From the NCBI RefSeq assembly GCF_902498825.1, contig NZ_LR701459.1, forward strand, positions 576,527 through 640,526: a stretch of 64,000 nucleotides of DNA. The letters run 5' to 3'. Below the pieces are notes generated by a model. It had not been told where the DNA came from and ran no database searches. It saw nothing but the letters and a program-made list of their open reading frames with translations. The DNA comes from Rhizobium sp. EC-SD404. GTDB taxonomy: Bacteria > Pseudomonadota > Alphaproteobacteria > Rhizobiales > Rhizobiaceae. Position numbers and translations under genes: made by a program. Positions within the stretch are counted from its first letter, which is position 1, and every line of letters starts with the position of its first letter. Below, piece by piece: positions 8,893 through 18,924 of the stretch.

Positions 8893-10350
8893 ATGCTGAC
8901 ACGCACGAGCCAGTATCTGAAGGAAGCCAATCTCATCGATGGCGCGTGGGTCGGTGCCGACAGCGGTGAAACCATCGACGTCATCAATCCGGCGACGGGC
9001 CAGCGGATCGGCTCGGTGCCGAAATCGGGCAAGGCTGAAACGCGCCGCGCCATCGACGCTGCGCACACGGCGTTTCTCGAATACCGCAAGACCTCGGCTG
9101 CCGAACGCGCCAAGCTGATGCGCGCGCTTCACGATGCCATCATGGACAACCAGGATGCGCTCGCCGAACTGCTCACCATGGAGCAGGGCAAGCCACTGGC
9201 CGAGGCCAAGGGCGAGGTCGGCATGTCGGCCAGCTACATCCTCTGGTACGCGGAGGAAGCGCGTCGGGTCTATGGCGACACGATCCCGTCTTCCTGGGCG
9301 GACCGTCGCATGATGGTGATCAAGCAGCCTGTCGGCGTCGTTGCGGCCATCACGCCGTGGAACTTCCCGTCCTCCATGCTCGCCCGCAAGATCGGCCCGG
9401 CCTTGGCAACCGGTTGCACGAGCGTCGTCAAGCCGGCAACCGCCACGCCCTATTCGGGCATCGCCTGGGGCGTTCTCGCCGAAGAGGCCGGCTTCCCGAA
9501 AGGCGTTATCAACGTGGTCACCGGCGGTTCGGGCGACATCGGTGGCGAACTGACGTCGAACGAGAAAGTGCGCAAGATCACCTTCACCGGCTCGACAGAA
9601 GTCGGCCGCAAGCTGCTCGCGCAATCGGCCGAAACGGTCAAGAAGGTGTCGATGGAGCTTGGCGGCAACGCGCCGTTCCTCGTGTTCGACGATGCCGATC
9701 TCGACCGCGCGGTGGAGGGCGCCATCGCGGCGAAATTCCGCAACACGGGCCAGACCTGCGTGTGCACCAATCGCTTCATCGTCCAGTCGGGCATCCACGA
9801 CCGCTTCGTCGAGAAGCTGGCGGAGAAGGCGGCTGCGCTGAAGGTCGGCAACGGTCTCGATGACGGCACCACCCAAGGACCGCTGATCGACAAGGACCAG
9901 CTTGAAACGGTCGAAAAGTTCGTTGCCGACGCCAAGGAAAAGGGCGGCAAAATCCTGACCGGTGGCGAACGCCATGAACTCGGCGGCAATTTCTACAAGC
10001 CGACCGTGATTTCAGGCGCGACGAAGGAAATGCGCTTCACCAAGGAAGAGATCTTCGGCCCCGTCGCACCGGTCTACAAATTCGAGACGGAGGAGGAAGG
10101 CGTCGCCCTGGCCAACGACACCATCTTCGGCCTCGCCGCCTATTTCTACACGCAGGATCTCGGCCGCGCGTTTCGTGTGATGGAGGGGCTGGAATATGGC
10201 CTCGTCGGCGTCAACGAGGGCGTCATCACTGCGGTGGAAGCGCCCTTCGGCGGGGTCAAGCAGTCGGGTCTCGGCAAGGAAGGCGGTCATCAGGGGATCG
10301 AGGAATACCTCGAGAGCAAGTATGTCTGCCTAGGCGGTCTCGGCTTCTAA
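8893..10350 (+). CDS. gabD: NAD(P)-dependent succinate-semialdehyde dehydrogenase
   Basis: A 485-residue aldehyde dehydrogenase. The catalytic cysteine lies in GQTCVCTN (about residue 288), the general-base glutamate in MELGGNAPF (about 254), and the cofactor-binding segment is ITFTGSTEVGR. It would oxidise succinate semialdehyde to succinate in GABA or 4-hydroxybutyrate breakdown; other semialdehydes are possible. The ATG at 8893 follows GGGAG and gives the family's usual length of 480-490. A candidate EcfG promoter lies in the 102-base upstream gap, suggesting stress induction. No gabT is nearby. Confidence 0.85.
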   Translation: MLTRTSQYLKEANLIDGAWVGADSGETIDVINPATGQRIGSVPKSGKAETRRAIDAAHTAFLEYRKTSAAERAKLMRALHDAIMDNQDALAELLTMEQGKPLAEAKGEVGMSASYILWYAEEARRVYGDTIPSSWADRRMMVIKQPVGVVAAITPWNFPSSMLARKIGPALATGCTSVVKPATATPYSGIAWGVLAEEAGFPKGVINVVTGGSGDIGGELTSNEKVRKITFTGSTEVGRKLLAQSAETVKKVSMELGGNAPFLVFDDADLDRAVEGAIAAKFRNTGQTCVCTNRFIVQSGIHDRFVEKLAEKAAALKVGNGLDDGTTQGPLIDKDQLETVEKFVADAKEKGGKILTGGERHELGGNFYKPTVISGATKEMRFTKEEIFGPVAPVYKFETEEEGVALANDTIFGLAAYFYTQDLGRAFRVMEGLEYGLVGVNEGVITAVEAPFGGVKQSGLGKEGGHQGIEEYLESKYVCLGGLGF

Positions 10351-10352
10351 AA

Positions 10353-10396
10353 GCGTTTCCAGGTGAAGTGGACACCGGTTCACCGTCAGGAAACGC
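10353..10396. repeat. 44-base interspersed palindromic element, copy 1
   Basis: Nested inverted arms: GCGTTTCC (10353-10360), GGTGAA (10362-10367), an 11-base centre, TTCACC (10379-10384), and GGAAACGC (10389-10396). The element lies three bases after the gabD stop, between convergent genes. A second copy with the same architecture but opposite orientation is at 20928-20971, and a diverged copy is near 21948. Confidence 0.75.
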
Positions 10397-10428
10397 GCAA
10401 GATCAAAAACCGTGGGCCGGGACGCGCT

Positions 10429-11022
10429 TCAGTTCAGAAGAATGCGACCCACGACTGCCGGCCTGTCCGATCCTTCGGGAACCGGTCCGACGATCACCGC
10501 CTCGCCGTCGCGCGGGGTGGTGCCCGTCAGGGCCTGAACGACGCCGCCATGGGTGATGAAGAGCTGATTGCCGGGACCTCTGAAACCGTTGATGCGTGCG
10601 ATGATGGCATCAAGCTGATCTTCTTCGCTCATCTCGGTCTGGCCCAGAGGATCCAGTTCCTCGAGCACTTCGACGCTGTATGAGCCGAAGGCGAGATCGG
10701 CGGTCTCCTGGGTGCGGCAGTACTCGCTGCTATAGATGCCGTTGATCGTCACCGCGCGGGCGGCGAAGCGCGTTCCCTGACGCCGCGCCTGGGTGCGGCC
10801 GCGGTCGGACAGAACCGCCTGCGTCGCGCAATCCTGAGGATCGACTTCGGAGGCGTCTCCGCCAAGCGTCTGCGCGTGCTGGAGCAAGATCGTATAGCCG
10901 CCATTCGACAGGCGCACCCAAGCCGCTTCGGTGGCCTGCGCGGCATCAGGAGCAATCGCCGATCCGACGACCAGGGCTATGGCTACTGCGGAGCCGGCGA
11001 GAAGGTGTCTGAGCTTTTTCAT
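10429..11022 (-). CDS. Secreted histidine-phosphatase-fold protein lacking the first catalytic arginine
   Basis: A 197-residue protein with a signal peptide (about residues 1-30, cleavage after AQA). The fold is that of the histidine phosphatase (phosphoglycerate mutase-like) superfamily. The second histidine (FITHGGVV) and the second arginine (SSEYCRTQET) are present. The first motif, normally LxRHGxT, is LLQHAQT, so the arginine next to the nucleophilic histidine is glutamine. Activity may be lost or changed. It is convergent with gabD and is likely periplasmic. The substrate is unknown. Confidence 0.75.
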   Translation of the reverse strand: MKKLRHLLAGSAVAIALVVGSAIAPDAAQATEAAWVRLSNGGYTILLQHAQTLGGDASEVDPQDCATQAVLSDRGRTQARRQGTRFAARAVTINGIYSSEYCRTQETADLAFGSYSVEVLEELDPLGQTEMSEEDQLDAIIARINGFRGPGNQLFITHGGVVQALTGTTPRDGEAVIVGPVPEGSDRPAVVGRILLN

Positions 11023-11120
11023 CCTGAACCATATCTAGGTGTAACGCTCAGAGATGTCAGCCCTTGATGTCGTGTATGAGCACGCATGCGCCGAATTGCG
11101 CCATGCCGTTTCAACCCATA

Positions 11121-13397
11121 TCAAGCGAACTTCGTATCGTGGGTAAAGGGCATGCGCCGAAGGCGCTCGCCCGTCAGCGCGAAGATGGCATTTCCAAGCG
11201 CCGCTGCCACGGGCGGTGTGCTCGGTTCGCCCGCGCCGCCCATGCGCGCGGCATTCTGCAGGATTTCGACGTGAATGGCCGGGCATCGATCGATGCGCAG
11301 CGCATCGAAATCATGGAAATTGCTTTGCTGGACGCGGCCTTCGTCGAGCGTGATTGCCTGGCCGAGCGCGGCTGAGAGGCCGAAAATGACGCCGGACATC
11401 ATCTGCGCTTCGAAGATCCCCGGATCCAGCACCGTGCCGGGGTCTGCAGCGCACCAGACGTTTTCCACGCGGATGCCGCGATCATCGCGCGAGATTTCAA
11501 CCACCTCGGCGACCCAGGTGCCGAAGGACAGCGTGAAGGCGAGGCCGCGCGCCCGTCCTTCAACTGGCTGCGATCGCCAATCGGACATGTCGGCGACCTT
11601 CTCGAGAAGCGCGGTCGCGACCGGGTAGGGCGCCATCAGCTTCAAGCGGTAATCGAGCGGATCCATGCCGCTCGCCGCCGCCAGCTCGTCCATGAAGCAC
11701 TCGTGGAAGAAGCCGTTGATGGAATTGCCGACCGAACGCCAGATACCCACCGGCACGCCGATATCGGCCTTGACGCCGGCGACGCGGTAATTGGCGATGG
11801 CATAGGGCTGGTTGAAGGCTCCGTCGACAATGCTCTTGTCCGGTCCCGGCAAGCTGATCGACGGATAGAAGCGTGATGCCATGGGCGAAAAGATCGGCGG
11901 AGCGGCCACCACGATGTCCAGGGCCTCCGGCAGACTATCGGCGCCGAGTGCCGCGCGCAGCCGTCCGGTCGCGGCGGGGCGATAGTAATCGTGGGCGATG
12001 TCTTCCTCGCGCGTCCAGATCACTTTGACCGGCCGACCGCCTGTTTCGCGCGCAACCAGGGCGGCGTAGACGGCGACATCCGGCTCGACGCGGCGGCCGA
12101 AGCCCCCTCCGAGCGAGGTCGTGTTGACCGTGCAGTCGGCAGTCGGGATGTCCAGCGCCGCCGCTGCGACGGCTTGAATGAGATTCGGCGCCTGGTTCGG
12201 CAACCAGAGATCCAGCCTGCCGTCCGCAAAGCGCGCCGTGGCGTTCATGGGTTCCATGGCGGCATGGGCCAGATACGGCACGTGATATTCCGCCTCGACG
12301 ATCCGGTCGCGGGCATGGTCGGCGAAAACAATGTCCGTATCGCCATCGTCGCGCATCACATCGCGCGACCCGGTGCCGACGGCCGCTGTAAGGATCTCGC
12401 CGACGGCCGCATCGTCCAGGGTGGATGCGGGCTTTTCCCATTCCACCGAGACGGCGTCGGCCGCCATGAAGGCGCGCCAGGTGTTATCGGCAATCACCGC
12501 GAAACCGCGACCGAGCCGATGATCGATCTCGATCACGGAATGGACGCCGCGCATCTGTCTGGCGGCCTCTGCATCGAATGCGAGGACGCCGCCGCCGAAA
12601 TGCGGATTGATGCGCACCGTCGCATGAAGCATGTCGGGCAGGTCGACGTCGACGCCATAGATCGGCGCGCCGGTTACCTTGGCGCGCATATCGGTGCGCG
12701 GCTGCGACTTGCCGAGCAGTTTCCAGTCTTCGGGCGAGCGAAGCGTTATGGCGCGCGAGACAGGCGCTTGCGCGGCCTCGGCGGCAAGCGCGCCGTAGGA
12801 CAGAAGTTCGCCACTGGCGGGATTGCGCACCGATCCCGCGTCTGTCTCGAGACCCGTTGGTTCGACGCCCCAGCGGGTCGCCGCCGCTTGCTTCAAGGCC
12901 TCACGGGCGGTGGCGCCGGCATGGCGCATCTTCTCGAAGGCATCGACAGTGGACGACGAGCCCCCCGTGATGTGCAGGGCCAGGAACTTGCCGGCGATGC
13001 CAACTCCGGAGCGGGCGATGGTTGCGATCGTCGACTCGTCATAGGTCGGGAAAGGCAGGCCGTCTTCCAGCATCGCGATGTTGGCATAGGCGCCTGACGC
13101 CGGCCCATGCTCGACCACGACGGTCTCCAGCGAAACGTCGAGTTCTTCGGCCACCAGTGCCGCAAGCGTGGTGCTGACGCCCTGACCCATCTCCGCGCGC
13201 GGCACGAAGATCGTGATCGTCTCGTCCGGTGCGATCGTCAGATAGGGATTGAAGACGGCCTCCCCGTCATCGGCGCGCGCCGCGAGCGGGTTCTCAGGCG
13301 GCCGACGGTACGCATAGGCGCCGACCGCGAGCCCACCGGCGATGGCGGCAGTGCCGATGAGGAAAGTGCGCCGCGCGATCTTGCCGATCGATGCCAT
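11121..13397 (-). CDS. iorB: Molybdopterin-dependent hydroxylase large subunit (isoquinoline 1-oxidoreductase beta type)
   Basis: A 758-residue xanthine-oxidase-family subunit that binds the molybdopterin cytosine dinucleotide cofactor. A twin-arginine signal (RRTFLIG) followed by a hydrophobic stretch is at residues 8-28, so the complex is probably exported and membrane-associated. The GGGFGRR motif and the C-terminal GEPSTPP, which holds the catalytic glutamate, are intact. The start at 13397 follows the small-subunit stop by four bases. The family oxidises aldehydes or N-heterocycles and passes electrons to the respiratory chain through the [2Fe-2S] subunit. The true substrate is unknown, and no dedicated cytochrome subunit is adjacent. 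Confidence 0.85.
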   Translation of the reverse strand: MASIGKIARRTFLIGTAAIAGGLAVGAYAYRRPPENPLAARADDGEAVFNPYLTIAPDETITIFVPRAEMGQGVSTTLAALVAEELDVSLETVVVEHGPASGAYANIAMLEDGLPFPTYDESTIATIARSGVGIAGKFLALHITGGSSSTVDAFEKMRHAGATAREALKQAAATRWGVEPTGLETDAGSVRNPASGELLSYGALAAEAAQAPVSRAITLRSPEDWKLLGKSQPRTDMRAKVTGAPIYGVDVDLPDMLHATVRINPHFGGGVLAFDAEAARQMRGVHSVIEIDHRLGRGFAVIADNTWRAFMAADAVSVEWEKPASTLDDAAVGEILTAAVGTGSRDVMRDDGDTDIVFADHARDRIVEAEYHVPYLAHAAMEPMNATARFADGRLDLWLPNQAPNLIQAVAAAALDIPTADCTVNTTSLGGGFGRRVEPDVAVYAALVARETGGRPVKVIWTREEDIAHDYYRPAATGRLRAALGADSLPEALDIVVAAPPIFSPMASRFYPSISLPGPDKSIVDGAFNQPYAIANYRVAGVKADIGVPVGIWRSVGNSINGFFHECFMDELAAASGMDPLDYRLKLMAPYPVATALLEKVADMSDWRSQPVEGRARGLAFTLSFGTWVAEVVEISRDDRGIRVENVWCAADPGTVLDPGIFEAQMMSGVIFGLSAALGQAITLDEGRVQQSNFHDFDALRIDRCPAIHVEILQNAARMGGAGEPSTPPVAAALGNAIFALTGERLRRMPFTHDTKFA

Positions 13398-13401
13398 GGG
13401 C

Positions 13402-13863
13402 TCAGCTCCGCGCCGATTGTGTCGCAGCCGCGCGCCGAATGGCGGCCCGGATGCGCGGATAGGTGCCGCAACGGCAAAGATTGCCGGCCATCGCTTCATC
13501 GATCTCCGCATCACTTGGGGCGGAATTGGAAGCGAGAAGCGCGGTGGCCGACATGATCTGCCCGGCCTGGCAGTAGCCGCATTGCGCGACCTGCTCGGCG
13601 ATCCATGCTTCTTGCACGGCCGTCAGGACGCCATCATTCGCAAGGCCGTCGATGGTCGTGACGGGGCCCTCGACATACTGAACGGGGAGGGAGCAGGAGC
13701 GCTCGGCAACGCCGTCGACCAAGACCGTGCAGGCGCCACAGGCGCCGATGCCGCAGCCGAATTTCGGGCCCATGATGCCCAATTCATCGCGCAGCACCCA
13801 GAGCAGCGGCATGTCGCCTTCGATATCGAGCGAGTGGCGTTCGCCGTTGACCGTCAATTCCAT
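13402..13863 (-). CDS. iorA: [2Fe-2S] small subunit of the molybdenum hydroxylase
   Basis: A 153-residue protein with two [2Fe-2S] domains. The plant-type cluster motif is [15 protein letters not shown] with a further Cys near residue 57, and the second cluster uses CGYCQAGQ and LCRCGTY. It carries electrons from the molybdenum centre of the large subunit, which follows four bases downstream. A GGAG site precedes the ATG. It has no signal peptide, which suggests export in complex with the Tat-bearing large subunit. It is transcribed divergently from ispG. Confidence 0.88.
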   Translation of the reverse strand: MELTVNGERHSLDIEGDMPLLWVLRDELGIMGPKFGCGIGACGACTVLVDGVAERSCSLPVQYVEGPVTTIDGLANDGVLTAVQEAWIAEQVAQCGYCQAGQIMSATALLASNSAPSDAEIDEAMAGNLCRCGTYPRIRAAIRRAAATQSARS

Positions 13864-14033
13864 CGGGGTTTCTCCGTCGCGGCTCGAAGCCGTCCCACAG
13901 GTAACGATGGGACGTCACGCGCACAAGGCAAGTGCGGCTTCCAACTCGAGGGACGTTGACAATGGAGCGGTGCTATATCACCTGAAAGCCAGCCGGCAGG
14001 CTCGCCTCCGGTCTATCGTTTGAAGGACGCGCC

Positions 14034-15296
14034 ATGCTCGATCGCAGCCCGAATTCGGCTCAACCCTATCTGACGGCCCCGCTTTCCCGGCGCGCTTCGA
14101 TCGCGGTGGATGTCGGCGGCGTCATCGTCGGCGGCGGTGCCCCGGTGGTCGTGCAGTCCATGACGAACACCGACACGGCCGATATCGACGCGACGGTTGC
14201 CCAGGTCGCCGCGCTGAACCGCGCCGGTTCGGAGATCGTTCGCATCACCGTCGACCGGCCTGAAAGTGCGGCCGCCGTGCCGCGCATCCGCGAACGTCTC
14301 GATCGCCTCGGCATCGACGTGCCGCTCGTTGGCGACTTTCACTATATCGGCCACACGCTGCTTGCCGATCATCCCGATTGCGCCGCGGCCCTGGCGAAAT
14401 ACCGCATCAATCCCGGCAATGTCGGCTTCAAGGACAAGCGTGACCGTCAATTCACGCAGATCATCGAGCAGGCGATCCGCCATGACAAGCCGGTACGCAT
14501 CGGTGTGAACTGGGGCTCGCTTGATGAGGATCTGCTGACGCGCCTGATGGACGAGAACCAGGCCAAGGGCTCTCCCATGACGGCGCGCGAGGTGACACGC
14601 GAGGCGATCATCCAATCGGCGCTTCTGTCGGCGGAACTCGCCGAGGAGATCGGCCTGCCGCGCAACCGCATCATCCTGTCGGCGAAGGTCAGCCAGGTTC
14701 AGGACCTGATCGCCGTCAATCTCGAGCTTGCCCGGCGCACGAACCATGCGCTTCATCTCGGGCTGACGGAAGCGGGCATGGGCTCCAAGGGGATCGTCGC
14801 CTCGTCGGCCGCCATGGGCATCGTGCTTCAGCAGGGTGTCGGCGACACGATCCGCATTTCGCTGACGCCGGAGCCGAATGGCGACCGCACGCGCGAAGTG
14901 ATCGTCGCGCAGGAATTGCTGCAGACCATGGGTTTCCGCCAGTTTCTGCCGGTGGTCGCGGCATGCCCGGGCTGCGGACGCACGACGTCCACCGTGTTCC
15001 AGGAGCTTGCCCAGACCATCGAGGGCGATCTGAGACGCAACATGCCTGTTTGGCGCGACCGCTATCCAGGCGTCGAGAACCTGCAGGTCGCCGTGATGGG
15101 CTGCATCGTCAACGGCCCGGGCGAATCCAAGCACGCCGATATCGGCATCTCGCTGCCGGGAACGGGCGAAAGCCCCGCTGCCCCCGTCTTCATCGACGGC
15201 AAGAAGGCCAAGACGCTTCGCGGCCCGAACATCGCCGATGATTTCCAGGCACTCGTTGCGGACTATATCGAGCAGCGTTTCGGTCGCTCAGCCTGA
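14034..15296 (+). CDS. ispG: 4-hydroxy-3-methylbut-2-en-1-yl diphosphate synthase
   Basis: A 420-residue [4Fe-4S] enzyme of the MEP isoprenoid pathway, converting methylerythritol cyclodiphosphate to HMBPP. The TIM-barrel part carries [11 protein letters not shown] near residue 40 and YRINPGNVG near 123. The C-terminal cluster domain has [10 protein letters not shown] and [11 protein letters not shown] with the three cluster cysteines. AAGGA lies six bases before the ATG. Its product feeds quinones, hopanoids, carotenoids and the bacteriochlorophyll tail. Confidence 0.95.
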   Translation: MLDRSPNSAQPYLTAPLSRRASIAVDVGGVIVGGGAPVVVQSMTNTDTADIDATVAQVAALNRAGSEIVRITVDRPESAAAVPRIRERLDRLGIDVPLVGDFHYIGHTLLADHPDCAAALAKYRINPGNVGFKDKRDRQFTQIIEQAIRHDKPVRIGVNWGSLDEDLLTRLMDENQAKGSPMTAREVTREAIIQSALLSAELAEEIGLPRNRIILSAKVSQVQDLIAVNLELARRTNHALHLGLTEAGMGSKGIVASSAAMGIVLQQGVGDTIRISLTPEPNGDRTREVIVAQELLQTMGFRQFLPVVAACPGCGRTTSTVFQELAQTIEGDLRRNMPVWRDRYPGVENLQVAVMGCIVNGPGESKHADIGISLPGTGESPAAPVFIDGKKAKTLRGPNIADDFQALVADYIEQRFGRSA

Positions 15297-15313
15297 CAGC
15301 TTGGAGTTGCTGA

Positions 15314-17833
15314 TCATGCGCGGCGCAGTTCGTGCCGTTCGGCAAGCCAGTGGTTGACCTTGGCTGCCAGCATGTCCGGTGAAATCGGCTTCGACATGTA
15401 GTCGTCCATGCCCACTTCCAGACACTTCTCCCGGTCACCCTTCAACGCATGTGCCGTGATGCCGACGATCGGAGTTCGCGAAAGGCCGAGCTGCAATTCG
15501 CGGCGGCGGATCGCTGCGGTTGCCTCATGGCCGTTCATTTCCGGCATGGAGACATCCATCAGGATCAACGCGGGGCGAAGCGCTTCCCACTGCATCAGGG
15601 CAAGACGGCCATTGCCGACGATCTTGAACGCGTAAGGCAGTTCCTGAAGCGCCTGGGTGAAGACGATCTGGTTCACCTCGTTGTCTTCGGCGACGAGAAT
15701 GTCGATTTGGTCGGTGTTGGTACGCGGGCCTTTCTGCCGCGTCTCCGGCATGGACTGTGAAACTTGTTGCACGGGTTTCGGTGCCGGTATCTTGGGCTCG
15801 ACTTGTGCCTGTCTCTCGCACACCACGGGCGTTGGCCTGGCAACGCCGCTGCGCGCGGCCTGGATGACGCTGGTCGCCGTTTCGAGCAGCAGCGAGGAGC
15901 GGGTCGGCTTGTTCAGATGCGCCTCGATGCCGAGTTCGCGCACGAAACGCATCTGCGTGTGCTGGTCCACAGACGAGAGCACGAGGATCGGTATATCGGC
16001 CAAATGCGTGTCGCCCCGGAGGTGGCGGGCGACATCGCCGCCATTCATCTCGGGCATCTGGTAGTCGAGGACGATCAGGTCGACCTTCGCGCCGAGCGAA
16101 CGCGCCTCCTGCAGGAACGCGATACCGGCCGGACCGCTCTCGACCGCCACGCAGTCGAAATGCCAGCTCTGGAACTGCTCGATCAGAATGTCCCGGTTGA
16201 TGGGGTTGTCCTCGATGATCAGAACGCCCGCGCCGCTCAGGTCCGTGGGCAGGATGCGCTGCGGCTTGGCGCCCTCCGCTTCGTGGATCGGCAACTCGAT
16301 GGCAAAGGAGAAGCTCGATCCACGGCCGTAGGTGGACGCCACCGCAATGTCGCCGCCCATGAGGTTGATAAGGCGGCGCGCGATCGCGAGGCCGAGGCCC
16401 GTGCCTTCGTGCCGGCGCGTCGAGGATGCGTCGACTTGACTGAACTTGTCGAAGATCGTGTCGAGCTTGTCGGCTGGGATGCCGATGCCCGTATCTTCGA
16501 TCGTGAAGGCGATTTTGACATTGCCTTCACCCACCGTGCCGGAGACGTCGACGAGCACATGGCCGGCTTCTGTGAACTTGACGGCATTGCCGACGAGGTT
16601 GGTTAGTATCTGTCGGAGGCGCCCGACGTCGCCGATCAGCATGGCCGGGAGGTCGGGCTGCACCCGCACGATCAGTTCGAGGTCCTTTTCAGCGACTCGA
16701 CCGGAGACCAGCGTTGCGACATCCTCGACTGTCTCGGCCAGGCTGAAGGGTGCCGGATCGAGCTCGATCTGGTTCGCGTCGATTTTCGAAAAATCGAGAA
16801 TGTCGTTGATGATCGTCAGCAGCGCGTTTCCGGATTTGACGATGACGTCGGTAAAGGTGCGCTGTTTTGCATTGAGCTCGGTCTTCGCCAGAAGCTCTGC
16901 CATGCCGAGAACGCCGTTCATCGGGGTGCGGATCTCATGGCTCATATTGGCAAGGAATTCGGATTTCGCGCGATCGGCGGCAAGGGCCTGGACCATGGCG
17001 CGATCGGTTTCCTTCTGCTTCGCCGACAGCCGCTGCACAATGCGCTGCACGGCGAAATCCATCGGAATGAAGACCAGGAAGAGCAGAGCCAGAAGCGCGG
17101 CAATGGTGATCAGCAGGAATTGCTGCAGCGTTTGGCCCTGGTTTCGGGAAAGACGCTCAAGATAGGAGCGGACCTCAATCTGCGCTCTTTGATTGGTCAC
17201 GGCGACGTTGTTGTCGTAGAGCGAGAAAATCTCGCGCGCGGTCCAGTGCATGTCGAACTTGGAGCGCGCTGATTCCACACGCGCCCGATCCAGCATCAGC
17301 CGGTAGTGCTGGAAAGGGTCACGCGACGGCATGTATTGGGAAGCATTGACGATGCGCAGCTGGAGCGATTGAGGCGCGGCGCTCCAGAATGCCTCCAGGC
17401 GACGCATTTCAGCGTCCGCATTGTCCAGGCGAAACTGCATGGCGGCTTTGACGGGCTGGATGTCGACATCAATCGGCTGCGCGGCCAAACGCTCTCGTCT
17501 CTCAGCAAGCGTCATTGAGCGCAGTGCGAAGGGAAGAGTCGGTCGTTCTGATGGAAAACGACGCGCGACCGATTCCGAATAGGCCGCGAGGTCGGCCATC
17601 TGCACGTCGAGTTGGGCGAATTGTTCGCCGAGCGCGCCGATGCGGTTGATGTTGATGACCTGCTCGCGCTGCTGCAGGAAGAAATAGAAGCAGATGGCGC
17701 CGATCAGGACCAGGGAGAGGACGTAGCTGCATCGCAGGCTCCAGGCCCAGCGGTTGCTTCCGAAGATGCCGATCGAACTGATCTTCGCCATTGATTGTTT
17801 GCGCCCAGCCCGTTGTTGCCCCGCAGCAAACAT
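15314..17833 (-). CDS. Membrane hybrid histidine kinase with two receiver domains
   Basis: An 839-residue sensor. A transmembrane helix lies near residues 33-54, a periplasmic sensor region runs to about 235, and a second helix is at 236-258. The dimerisation domain carries SHEIRTPMNG with the phosphorylated His near 298. The ATPase domain has DTGIGIP and GTGLGLAI. Two receiver domains follow, with phospho-acceptor aspartates near 590 (LIVLDYQMPEMNG) and 758 (LILMDVSMPEMNG). No response regulator or histidine phosphotransfer gene is adjacent, so the output is unknown. An internal ATG at 17791 gives a 14-residue shorter protein; neither start has a clear ribosome-binding site. Confidence 0.85.
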   Translation of the reverse strand: MFAAGQQRAGRKQSMAKISSIGIFGSNRWAWSLRCSYVLSLVLIGAICFYFFLQQREQVININRIGALGEQFAQLDVQMADLAAYSESVARRFPSERPTLPFALRSMTLAERRERLAAQPIDVDIQPVKAAMQFRLDNADAEMRRLEAFWSAAPQSLQLRIVNASQYMPSRDPFQHYRLMLDRARVESARSKFDMHWTAREIFSLYDNNVAVTNQRAQIEVRSYLERLSRNQGQTLQQFLLITIAALLALLFLVFIPMDFAVQRIVQRLSAKQKETDRAMVQALAADRAKSEFLANMSHEIRTPMNGVLGMAELLAKTELNAKQRTFTDVIVKSGNALLTIINDILDFSKIDANQIELDPAPFSLAETVEDVATLVSGRVAEKDLELIVRVQPDLPAMLIGDVGRLRQILTNLVGNAVKFTEAGHVLVDVSGTVGEGNVKIAFTIEDTGIGIPADKLDTIFDKFSQVDASSTRRHEGTGLGLAIARRLINLMGGDIAVASTYGRGSSFSFAIELPIHEAEGAKPQRILPTDLSGAGVLIIEDNPINRDILIEQFQSWHFDCVAVESGPAGIAFLQEARSLGAKVDLIVLDYQMPEMNGGDVARHLRGDTHLADIPILVLSSVDQHTQMRFVRELGIEAHLNKPTRSSLLLETATSVIQAARSGVARPTPVVCERQAQVEPKIPAPKPVQQVSQSMPETRQKGPRTNTDQIDILVAEDNEVNQIVFTQALQELPYAFKIVGNGRLALMQWEALRPALILMDVSMPEMNGHEATAAIRRRELQLGLSRTPIVGITAHALKGDREKCLEVGMDDYMSKPISPDMLAAKVNHWLAERHELRRA

Positions 17834-17891
17834 CGTCGGTCAGGGTTAAGAAACCGTGCCTTCGTCTCAAGCAGCCCGGCAAGGACGAGGC

Positions 17892-18812
17892 TCAGTTTCG
17901 CCTGTTGGCGACGAACGCGGCTGCCTGGCGCAGGGGCTCGGCGCGGGCGCCGTAAGGCTCCAGCAATTCCACGGATGCGTCCACGAGGCCGCGGAGCTGC
18001 GTCTGTGCCCATTCCGCTCCGTGCAGGCTGACGAGCGTCGCTTTGCCCCGGTCGGCATCCTTGCCCGTCGCCTTGCCCATCGCGGCTTCGTCGGCCGTCA
18101 GGTCCAGAAGGTCGTCGGCGAGCTGGAAGGCGAGCCCGATCGCTTCTCCGAACCGCGAGAGCCGTTCGCGGTCGTCCGGCGCGGCGCCGCACACGATAGC
18201 GCCAGCCTCACAGGCGAAGCGCAGCAAAGCGCCTGTCTTCATGGCCTGGAGCGTGACAATCTCTTCTTCGGAAAGGCTTCTGTTTTCCGAAGCCAGATCG
18301 ATCATCTGCCCGCCGACCATGCCGCCAAAACCGGCAGCACGGGACAGCGCGCTGACAAGCGCCACCCGGCGGTCGGGCGCAAGGGTGGTCGAGGGGTCGG
18401 TCACCATGTCGAAGGAAAGCGTCAGCAGCGCATCGCCCGCAAGGATCGCGGTCGCTTCGTCATAGGCGATATGGAGCGTGGGGCGACCGCGTCTCAGCGC
18501 ATCGTCGTCCATGGCAGGCAGGTCGTCGTGCACGAGCGAATAGGTGTGGATGCACTCGAGCGCCGCAGCCACGTCCAGCGCAGCCGCCTGCGTGTCGTCA
18601 TCGGGTGCAAAAAGGGAGGCGGATTCCATGACGAGGAAAGGCCGAATCCGCTTTCCGCCGCCAAGCAGCGCGTAGCGCATGGCCGAAAGGATGCGCGGTG
18701 GCAGCACGATCTCGCCCGGGCGCGGCGTTCCGTCCAGCCGATCGGCCAGTCTTCGCTCGACGAGCGTTGCGCGGGTGGCCAGTTGGCTTTCAAAATCGAA
18801 GGGCAGGTCCAT
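17892..18812 (-). CDS. ispA: Polyprenyl (farnesyl/geranylgeranyl) diphosphate synthase
   Basis: A 306-residue trans-prenyltransferase. The first aspartate-rich motif is VHDDLPAMDDD and the second is FQLADDLLD; GGGKRIRP is the N-terminal substrate-binding motif. It condenses isopentenyl diphosphate with allylic diphosphates to C15 or C20. Product length cannot be assigned with certainty from motif reading; in a phototroph a geranylgeranyl role (CrtE-like) is possible. The ATG at 18812 is preceded by GAGGG; an upstream ATG at 18848 would add 12 residues. Confidence 0.82.
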   Translation of the reverse strand: MDLPFDFESQLATRATLVERRLADRLDGTPRPGEIVLPPRILSAMRYALLGGGKRIRPFLVMESASLFAPDDDTQAAALDVAAALECIHTYSLVHDDLPAMDDDALRRGRPTLHIAYDEATAILAGDALLTLSFDMVTDPSTTLAPDRRVALVSALSRAAGFGGMVGGQMIDLASENRSLSEEEIVTLQAMKTGALLRFACEAGAIVCGAAPDDRERLSRFGEAIGLAFQLADDLLDLTADEAAMGKATGKDADRGKATLVSLHGAEWAQTQLRGLVDASVELLEPYGARAEPLRQAAAFVANRRN

Positions 18813-18924
18813 TGCGCCCTCTTGGCACGGGCCGGGCCTCGTCGGCAACGATTTCCTGAAAGCAGTGGCAATGCTCCGACAGCAAAGCTATGGAGGATTT
18901 GAGACGGCAGAAGGATAGGCGGCC

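Noticed and set aside
13956..13979. TTGACA and TATATC upstream of ispG as a sigma-70 promoter
   Set aside because: The gap is only 12 bases, too short for a sigma-70 promoter.
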